DNA of 25,356 bases from Apostichopus leukothele (lineage: Eukaryota > Echinodermata > Holothuroidea > Aspidochirotida > Stichopodidae), in the NCBI GenBank assembly GCA_010014835.2, contig JAAAKB020000013.1, positions 47,113 through 72,468 of the forward strand, given 5' to 3'. Under the pieces are notes generated by a model, which made no database searches, had not been told where the DNA came from, and saw only the letters and a list, made by a program, of their open reading frames with translations. Shown piece after piece: positions 11,901 through 18,500 of this stretch. The translations under genes and the position numbers were made by a program. Positions within the stretch are counted from its first letter, which is position 1. Each line of letters begins with the position of its first letter.

Positions 11901-14900
11901 AGTGTAAGATTGGCATCCATTGTGACCATAGTTTCATGTATCTTGTATCTAGATCTGTTGATGATAATCTGCCAGAGGACTGCAATGATGGAGGTCCACT
12001 CAGTCAGAGGAATGATCCTCCTAGCTTTTACAACGGAACAAGAAAAGCAATATCAGTTACAATTCAGGTGAGGTTCTTGTCTGGCTACACTGCAGGACTG
12101 GTGTTTGTGGATTGTGACATGCTGTAAAACACATATACCATATACAGGGATGTGCCTGCGCTGGGCGGCCCTGCCCAGCACTAAAAATTACCGCCCAGCA
12201 CTGTCTTAAAAACCGTGAATCCCGCCCAGCACTATTTTCATCTAAAACCCCGACATTCCTAACAATATATTCAACATAAATTGAAAAAAAATTCAAAATG
12301 TAAATTGTTAGCAAAACTAGTACTTGTGTATGTGCTTAACAAGCTACAAAAGTGCATTTGGCATCTAAGCACCTTCAGAAATTGAAAAATTTCTCAAAGG
12401 GTAGGGGACACCCCTCCCCCTTAGACCCCTCCCCCAGGAGGGCGATCAGTATACCCGGCACTCAGGAAATCCTGGGCACTTCCCTGCACATACAATGCAC
12501 ATTACTACTACTAGGACATAGTGTAGCTAACTTAGTAATTCCCTGAACAATCCCAAATGAGCTTTTTGCCAGTTGCGCAGAGCTTTCGCCCAGATGCGCG
12601 GAAAATGAAATCTGTTGAAGATTTGTGTTCTACAGCAATTTCAAGTTAGCCCACACATAGGTAACGGTTGCAAATATAAGAAATGTATTGCCTGTTCACT
12701 TTGATTCAATACTTGGAACCAGGAATATTTTTCTCATTGCCAAAAGCAAAAACACTAGCAACTTTATCCACTTGGGATTCTTTTTAGGTGTCCTCAAAGT
12801 TTGGGATGTGTTATAAAAAAACAACATGTGGCATTCTATAGCAGTTACAAATTAGCCCAACCACAGGTGACAGTTATGAGAGATGTTGCAGGAATAATTT
12901 ATCTGCTATAGCATTATAAAATGCTATGCAAAGTGGGTAACTTGCTATACAAGTGTAAAGATGCCTAGCAGGTTTTGTACACAAATACCTTAGTGTTTTA
13001 TATGAGACCAAATTCACAGCCTTCAAAGCTGCTACACCAAATTTAGAACACTAACTTATTCCCTGTATTGTCTGTTCACTTGAATTCAATATTTACAACC
13101 AGGAATATATTTTCATATGCCAGTGCCAAAACTGTGGTAACTTTCTCCATTTTAACTCTTTTAAATTTTTGCCATAATTTGGGAATTGGTATAGAAGATA
13201 CTGTGAAAAGTGGCAGAGGGGTGTGGCATTCCGGACATTCTCATTTATAGTTATTCTCCAGTTAAAAATAGCACCATCTATGACCAATGATTTTAAACTT
13301 TTGTATTTAGTTGGCTATTGTGTTACTGGATAATATTCTCTTTATCTCCTATATTAATATCTATCGATGCTTGCCTTGATATCAGCTTGGACAGGGAATA
13401 TTACACATTTCTATGACTTTGTCCTTCAAGTCATAAAATATATGATTACATGATCATAGATTCATGTTGCACATATCCAATCTATGTTTCTTTAATGTTT
13501 TATGCTTGACTTTGAACTGAGAGAAACCTCTCTAACACAGGATTAGCTAGTAAATCTCATGCCAGACATAAGATTTCCATTGCTATGAGGAAGGAACCTT
13601 GAAATCATAAGATATCTTGACAGATTTTTCATTGTATGTTTTCACGCAGAAAGCCAAAGATATTGAAACATTAGCAACGATTTTCCTGACGATCTACGAA
13701 AGAGACAGGATTTATTTGTTGGAGGAACCGATTCAGACCTGTCTCTCGTTTGGGATCATACGCATCTCACCGGCCAAACCTCATCTGGTATATCGGGACT
13801 TTGTAGCATACATCCAGGGAGATCAAGGTAGATACCTGCACTCTTAGTCTATTCATGAATGGTAGAGGGAGCAGAAGGGGGGTGAGGATGGTGAAGAGAA
13901 TGTAGTATATTGGGGGAGGGTAGAAGGGGATGGGAGTGAGTAGGAGGGGAGGGTAAAGGGGACAGAGGAGTGAGTAGGAGGAGGGTAAAGGGGGCAGAGG
14001 AGGGTGAAGGTCAAAAATGCCATAGACACTGTTACCTCTTCGTGTAAGGAGTTGGGAGGAAAGAGAAGTAAGAGGATGGGGATATTAGGTATTCTGGGGA
14101 AGGACTAAGTATGTTATAAAACAGTTTAATAGCTAGTGTGAGTTCTGTCAGTCATGGGGTTGTTGTTAAGACTAAAATCTTCATCAAATGTGAGTAAGCC
14201 ACTAGTTTTGAAATGACTGGAAAATTTTGCAATAGTAAGTTTTATGAAGCCAGCATTTCTTGTGGGTTTTTTTAAATGAATATTTTGTATTTTTCATGTT
14301 GCTTTAATATGTAGGTTTATTCCTTTGTTATTTTATCTTTTTAATTAATCAATACCTATTATAGTTAAATTAACAATTACTAAAGCAACCATACATATTT
14401 GCAGAAGAAAACTCCAAAGCAAGTTTTTGTCAATGTTTTCTTATTCTCAAACAGGTTCTCAATAAAAATTTATTAAGCAATGCTAAAGTTCTACTTAAAA
14501 GTGGCAGCCTTTTTGGATGTTGCCAGATTTTTACTAAATATATTGAGTTTGACTCAACATAAGACTGAAGTCTGTCAAACAATGTCTCCTTCCCTCGGTT
14601 GTTTCACCACATGAATGTTAACAGTCCACAAAATGAATTATATTGAAAATAAGTCCAGCCTGCTCAATCAAACTGATCTGGGATATGAATAAAATTGAAA
14701 CATTTATTTTTGTTATGCCCAAAAAGTTTGTTCTACTTCAAACATTCAGAGAAATAAACAAATGCTTCCTATGGATCCTTCACATTTTTCACTCTATGAA
14801 TTTGTTCTCCTCCTGGTTGTAAAAATCTTTCTAAGCAAGATATCTTCGTCAAGAAGCGTGTCGTGATATGCTATTTTTAATTGCGGTGACATTGTTTTAT

Positions 14901-14978
14901 TTTCTGTCTCGATAGCGCTTGATCATGATGGGGTGATTTATCTGGTCTCAGTCGGGAGAGAGCTCTTCATGGATCGCT
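5568..14978 (+). CDS. CCCH zinc-finger protein, tentatively TOPAZ1-like (partial, ten exons)
   Basis: Ten exons are visible: 5568-5961, 6744-6854, 7475-8175, 8469-8602, 9414-9567, 10342-10428, 10783-10973, 11953-12067, 13650-13827 and 14916-14978. Every junction keeps phase, strong evidence for one gene. About 700 residues are visible: a polar N-terminal part, one C-x8-C-x5-C-x3-H finger (YCFQFAELGKC...H), a charged acidic linker, then a long helical part with PPR-like spacing (LDKGFMPSLSSLENVIFKYH). One finger followed by a helical C-terminal region recalls TOPAZ1, a germ-cell protein of vertebrate meiosis, but this rests on memory of the architecture. The first visible exon enters in phase 2, so upstream exons exist; the 3' end is lost in the gap. 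Another CCCH RNA-binding protein is possible. The gene itself is certain; the family is perhaps 40 percent. Confidence 0.75.
5962..6743 (+). other. Intron with a G-rich stretch
   Basis: No gene is seen. Four or more runs of G lie within about 6377-6402 (gtggggagaggggggatggg), a possible G-quadruplex on the coding strand. Confidence 0.5.
6744..6854 (+). CDS. CCCH gene, zinc-finger exon
   Basis: The acceptor is tttttgcag and the donor gagaag|gttagt, phase 0 at both ends, 111 nt, 37 residues. The exon is almost entirely one finger: C at residue 7, eight residues, C16, five residues, C22, three residues, H26. IPSGYC before the first Cys and CKFKH at the end are typical of RNA-binding CCCH fingers. 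Confidence 0.85.
6855..7474 (+). other. Intron with a copy of the preceding donor
   Basis: A copy of the exon end plus donor (tcgtggagaaggttag) recurs at 6964-6979, 18 nt after a tttcag acceptor-like site. The remainder shows nothing recognisable. Confidence 0.5.
7475..8175 (+). CDS. CCCH gene, large linker exon (reads in two frames)
   Basis: It starts after cttcaaag in phase 0 and ends at tggaag|gttagt in phase 0. The first two thirds encode a Pro/Ser-rich then strongly charged stretch (KRRDEENLRETAQTEEDSSS), probably disordered. From about 7984 another frame carries the likely protein, beginning near FLEVHRLMKKRR and continuing into the helical region (WNVYCLKVQQDRFPPNLELV). Either one to two bases are off in the assembly near 7980-8000, or a 47-nt GT-AG intron (7979-8025) is removed; that intron restores the frame exactly but has only a weak pyrimidine tract. 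Confidence 0.7.
8176..8468 (+). other. Short intron
   Basis: It contains a homopolymer of G near 8300-8311, prone to length error. Nothing else is seen. Confidence 0.5.
8469..8602 (+). CDS. CCCH gene, helical exon
   Basis: The acceptor is tcttgcag and the donor tctgt|gtgagt. It encodes DCKEALIEMGRCFEIDTTHQ and a further 25 residues ending in an acidic patch (EVESEDDLLS). It leaves in phase 2 and joins GT+A to give Val with the next exon. Confidence 0.75.
8603..9413 (+). other. Intron holding a minus-strand coding relic
   Basis: About 8885-9180 is occupied by an unidentified coding-like stretch on the other strand (listed separately). Runs of C near 8825 and of G near 9207 flank it. Confidence 0.5.
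8885..9180 (-). pseudogene. Unidentified coding-like relic on the minus strand
   Basis: The minus strand reads like real protein for about 95 residues, with balanced composition and charged/hydrophobic alternation. One stretch is LIHDLLPHNNINIKLRNKQV and another, in a neighbouring frame, is MVDFNEIHLHLSIRQDYPHF. It therefore appears broken. An acceptor-like ctag|gaaacc lies at its upstream end. I do not recognise the family; a fossil of an inserted element or of a retrocopied gene is equally possible. Confidence 0.4.
9414..9567 (+). CDS. CCCH gene, helical exon with PPR-like spacing
   Basis: The acceptor is cctctacag and the donor catg|gtaagt. It takes one base to finish a Val codon and leaves in phase 0. 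It encodes AVNIFKDCVPRQQTTQED and continues to FVYKQLDKGFM; the pattern resembles a helical hairpin of the pentatricopeptide type. This is a visual likeness only. Confidence 0.78.
9568..10341 (+). other. Intron without recognisable elements
   Basis: AT-rich sequence with pyrimidine-rich stretches. No repeats or coding signal were found. Confidence 0.5.
10342..10428 (+). CDS. CCCH gene, 29-residue exon
   Basis: The acceptor is tttccacag and the donor agaaag|gtatga, phase 0 at both ends, 87 nt. It encodes PSLSSLENVIFKYHALNNHN then EDLMKLMRK, two amphipathic helices that complete the preceding GFM segment. Confidence 0.75.
10429..10782 (+). other. Intron
   Basis: AT-rich; nothing recognisable apart from a T-rich stretch before the acceptor. 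Confidence 0.5.
10783..10973 (+). CDS. CCCH gene, helical exon
   Basis: The acceptor is catcatcag and the donor tctcct|gtaagt. It starts in phase 0 and leaves two bases. It encodes VDEINTQLPVHIYDRVKKCL and continues through a CLELSPYPEDC turn to a polar Ser/Gln tail. Confidence 0.8.
10974..11952 (+). other. Intron containing a MITE
   Basis: The element at 11009-11330 is listed separately. The rest is AT-rich, with a ta run near 11597-11608. Confidence 0.5.
11009..11330. mobile_element. MITE-like element with near-perfect 24-bp inverted ends
   Basis: The left end gctgagtcattccgtgtc and the reverse complement of the right end gctgggtcattccatatc agree at 21 of 24 bases. The 322-bp interior has no coding potential. 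No clear target-site duplication was seen, so the superfamily is open. Confidence 0.6.
11953..12067 (+). CDS. CCCH gene, polar exon
   Basis: The acceptor is tgtatctag and the donor attcag|gtgagg. The incoming base completes Leu and the exon ends in phase 0. It encodes SVDDNLPEDCNDGGPLSQRN followed by a short Arg/Lys stretch and VTIQ; probably a linker. Confidence 0.65.
12145..12486. mobile_element. Possible hAT-type MITE
   Basis: The left end cagggatgtgcctg and the complement of the right end cagggaagtgccca are similar, and CAGGG-type ends are usual for hAT elements. The interior has three copies of gcccagcact and a C-rich stretch. The flanking 8-mers match only partly, so the target duplication is doubtful. 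Confidence 0.42.
12680..13205. repeat. Old direct duplication inside the intron
   Basis: About 12685-12830 and 13066-13205 share attgcctgttcact, gattcaatac, ccaggaatat, a ttgggat/ttgggaat block and a ggtgtgg/gtgtggcatt end, with many changes. The divergence suggests an ancient event. Confidence 0.5.
12920..13062 (+). repeat. Dispersed repeat, copy 1
   Basis: It shares a series of blocks in the same order with 16733-16856: atgcaaa..gggcaa/gggtaa, ttgctatac, tagcag, ttttgataagagac/tttatatgagac, and gaacactnattattccct. Both copies are intronic and on the same strand. Family unknown. Confidence 0.5.
13650..13827 (+). CDS. CCCH gene, late helical exon
   Basis: The acceptor is tcacgcag and the donor caag|gtagat. 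It enters in phase 0 and leaves one base. It encodes KAKDIETLATIFLTIYERDR and ends PHLVYRDFVAYIQGDQ, a compact alpha/beta-like segment I cannot assign to a named domain. Confidence 0.78.
13828..14915 (+). other. Intron beginning with a purine-rich tract
   Basis: After the G/A-rich tract at 13862-14010 the remaining 900 bases are AT-rich without recognisable features. Confidence 0.5.
13862..14010 (+). repeat. Purine-rich imperfect tandem repeat
   Basis: Almost only G and A, with the block gtgagtaggagg...agggtaaaggg repeated at least twice and many GGG/GGGG runs. The strand asymmetry favours triplex or G-quadruplex structure in transcript or DNA. Confidence 0.6.
14916..14978 (+). CDS. CCCH gene, last visible exon, cut by the gap
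   Basis: The acceptor is tctcgatag; the incoming base gives Ala. It reads ALDHDGVIYLVSVGRELFMD and stops at the N run. No stop codon or donor is visible, so the gene continues into missing sequence. Confidence 0.65.
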
Positions 14979-15078
14979 NNNNNNNNNNNNNNNNNNNNNN
15001 NNNNNNNNNNNNNNNNNNNNNNNNNNNNNNNNNNNNNNNNNNNNNNNNNNNNNNNNNNNNNNNNNNNNNNNNNNNNNN
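14979..15078. other. Assembly gap of exactly 100 N
   Basis: One hundred N is the usual placeholder for a gap of unknown size. It abuts a 24-bp tandem array, which probably stopped the assembly. Confidence 0.97.
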
Positions 15079-15330
15079 TCTTTGATGTCATACTTGTAAC
15101 ATTCTTTGATGTCATACTTGTAACATTCTTTAATGTCATACTTGTAACATTCTTTGGCATCATACTGTACTTGTAACATTCTGTAATGTCATACTTGTAA
15201 CATTCTTTGATGTCATACTTGTAACATTCTTTGATGTCATACTTGTAACATTCTTTAATGTCATACTTGTAACATTCTTTAATGTCATACTTGTAACATT
15301 CTTTGACGTCATACTTGTAACATTCTTTGA
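15079..15330 (+). repeat. 24-bp tandem array next to the gap
   Basis: About ten units of tctttgatgtcatacttg plus taacat, nearly identical, one with a 5-base insertion. One unit has a perfect CRE palindrome tgacgtca (15304-15311). Its true length is unknown because it runs into the N stretch. Confidence 0.92.
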
Positions 15331-15339
15331 TTCATATAG

Positions 15340-15508
15340 GCAAAGAAAGGAAAGAATCTGGAAGAAGGCAGTCCAGTTTATCAACACTCACGAATCTCGG
15401 GTACGAGTAGAGACCCAACGAATTGAGGGAGAAGAGTTCCAAGTCTGGCGATGGGTCCAAGCCTCACCATCGCCTCATCTAACATCATTTGCCCCAGTAA
15501 TGGAATTG
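15340..15508 (+). CDS. LEMD3: LEMD3 exon: MSC winged helix
   Basis: It starts after ttcatatag, an acceptor with a poor pyrimidine tract that is itself a decayed repeat unit, and needs two carried bases. It encodes [20 protein letters not shown] and on to VWRWVQ, matching the MSC domain of MAN1. Donor gaattg|gtaaga, phase 0. Confidence 0.92.
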
Positions 15509-18500
15509 GTAAGACTCCACTGTCATTTTGACTTCAGTAATTGTTGAACATTATTATGTCTTCTAGGTATTAACTAGGGCATTGGATTCAGTTTTGTTGT
15601 GAGTTAAAGTGAAGTTAACCATTGTATTATGTCTCTTCGTTTTCACAAGGACTTTCAGATATATATATATTTTTTTTATAAATTTTTCTCCTTTTCAGGA
15701 ATACAATCCAAATAGGGTGAAAGTCTGGCAAGGAACAGGTAAGGATTCTTTTAACAAAGAATTTGATGGTAAAGTAAGTGAAGAGTAGGATGGCACTTGA
15801 CAGTATCGAAGATAATGATACGCATGGGATGGGAGGGGTAGCTGATGCAATGTTAAGTCAGGAGTATGGTGAGGAGGCATGGGTAGCTGACCCAATGGTT
15901 AAGCCAGAAGTATGGTGAGGAGGTATGGATAGCTGACCCAAGTATGGTGAGGAGGCATGGGTAGCTGACCCAATGGTTATGCCAGGAGTATGGTGAGGAG
16001 ACATGGGTAACTGATGTAAATATTTCTTATTTCAAATATCTGCTCTTGTTTTCCTGTTTCTGTTTAGCATTTGATAATCCAGAGGCAGCTGTGAAGATGA
16101 GGTCTTACTCTCCAACAGAATGTTTGAAGATAAGAAATATGTTTGACATTTCCCTGTAAGTATCAGCATATAGTACATAGTAACATTGCTGTACAGTATA
16201 CTTACTGTATAACCACATGTGGTATGCTTACTGTGTAACCACATGTGGTATGCTTACTGAGTAACCACATATAGTATACTTACTGTATAACCACATGTGG
16301 TATGCTTACTGAGTAACCACATATAGTATGCTTACTGTAGAACCACATGTGGTATGCTTACTGTGTAACCACATATAGTATGCTTACTGTGTAACCACAT
16401 ATAGTATGCTTACTGTACAACCACATGTGGTATGCTTACTGTATGACCACATGTGGTATGCTTACTGTATAACCACATGTGGTATGCTTACTGTATAAAC
16501 ACATATAGTATGCTTACTGTATAACCACATATAGTATGCTTACTGTATAACCACATGTGGGGTACTGTATAACCACATAAAGTATGCTTACTGTATAACC
16601 ACATGTGGTATGCTTACTGTATAGCCACATGTTGGGTACTGTCTAACCACATATAGTATGCTTACTGTATGCATCATATTGTACGTTGTAGACCAGGGAA
16701 TAATCTATTCAGTTTCGCTTCACAAAATTCGATGCAAAATGGGCAATTTGCTATACCAGTCCAAATATGTATAGCAGTTTCTTACACAGGAACCATAGTA
16801 TTTGATAAGAGACAAACTTCAGCGACTTAAGTTTGAACACTTATTATTCCCTACCGCCAAACCTACACTGCTTACTCTAAGTGTGATTGTGTATTGCATT
16901 ACATCAAGTGTGTGTTTCTTACTGTACTCTCTGTGCACTGCATAGTTTACTATACAAATATATATATATATTGGAGCTGCAAATAGTCAAACCTTACTTG
17001 CTTATACTCAGCTCTGATATGTCTTGGCAGTATTGATTGCTGTATTACATAAAACTATACGTTTATTGATTACTTTGAATTCAATTTACTTTCAATATTT
17101 TCTTCAGTGAATCCAGTGAGCATTGGGAGATTGTGATTGAGGATGCAGTTATGGAGAGATGTGGGACTGATAATGGCATTGTTCATGTGGCAGCAGATAA
17201 AAACTCAACAGAGGTCAGGCAATGTTTCATCTCTTTGACTACCTGTTCTGTTTCATCAAACTTGTGAAATTCATTCTTTGTTAGCTGGTTTGGAAAACTT
17301 TTCTATACCAACTGTTCATCAAACAAATCATATCCAAATTTTTCTGTACTGTACTAGGATTTAAAATCTTCAATCCCGGGGTCACAACAACTCAAAAACA
17401 TTTGCATCTGCTTGGAAGACTTCCGTCCATGCAGTCTGCCATGTAAACATACATTTTAGAATCCCTCTACATGAACACACAATAGTTAGTTATTAGAATT
17501 CCTCTACTTTAACACACAATAGTTAGTTATTAGAATTCCTCTACATGAACACACAATAGTTAGTTATTAGAATTCCTCTACTTTAACACACAATAGTTAG
17601 TTATTAGAATCCCTCTACATGAACACACAATAGTTAGTTATTAGAATCCCTCTACATGAACACACAATAGTTAGTTATTAGAATTCCTCTACATGAACAC
17701 ACAATAGTTAGTTATTAGAATTTCTCTACATGAACACACAATAGTTAGTTATTAGAATTCCTCTACATGAACACACAATAGTTAGTTATTAGAATTCCTC
17801 TACATGAACAAACAATAGTTAGTTATATAATGATCCCTGACAGCACATTAGCTTGTGACCAACAAAATCATACATATATTGATAGGCATAAAATAAAAAA
17901 CGATAAGTAAATAACAAAAATACAAAAACAAAATGGCTGCCAACTTGAAAAGCGGGAATTATCTTTGTGTTGCCATATATTCAGGCTTGGAGGGTATGCA
18001 ATGCATACGGTACAACTCCCTTGAGTAGCCTCTGTAAAAATCTTACATGCATATGCTGCGAATCTTCAAAGTCCACATAAAAAGTAACAATGGTCTAAAC
18101 AGAAAATGTCATCGGAAAAATACTGCACTTTTGGACTGATCATCATTTAATACTGATCATTTCAATTGTGTTCAAAGCAGTGATTCAAATATTACTTGAT
18201 AGTTGCAAAGACAAAGCAATGGTGGTGTTGTGTCATGAGCACGTCAAACCTTGTGACAGCAAGGCCTAATGTTATGAAATTTGTGTGCACACTTATGATA
18301 GCCTATAGCACAAACATCGCTATGTTTACACATGGAAAAATAACGTTAGAAGTAGCTGCAGTTTAACATCATACGTTACGTTCATCGAGCACTGAAGATG
18401 GTATTATGTTTGCAGACAATGGGTAAGGGAATATCAGCCAATCAAATCATGGGAAATTTGGAAAAGTGCCATTGACTAAGATACAAAGCAACCAATTCAG

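Larger units (their letters stand above)
12068..13649 (+). other. Repeat-rich intron
   Basis: The longest intron of the CCCH gene. It holds a possible hAT MITE (12145-12486), an old direct duplication (12680-12835 and 13064-13205) and a dispersed unit (12920-13062) that recurs in a MAN1 intron. Confidence 0.5.
16156..17107 (+). other. LEMD3 intron with a 26-bp array and dispersed repeat
   Basis: It contains the array 16196-16670, the second copy of a dispersed repeat at 16733-16856, and AT-rich filler. Confidence 0.6.

Noticed and set aside
14948-15387. Minus-strand frames with KNVTSMTSKNVTS repeats across the N run
   Set aside because: They read the 24-bp array and the gap placeholder; the plus strand holds the real exons.
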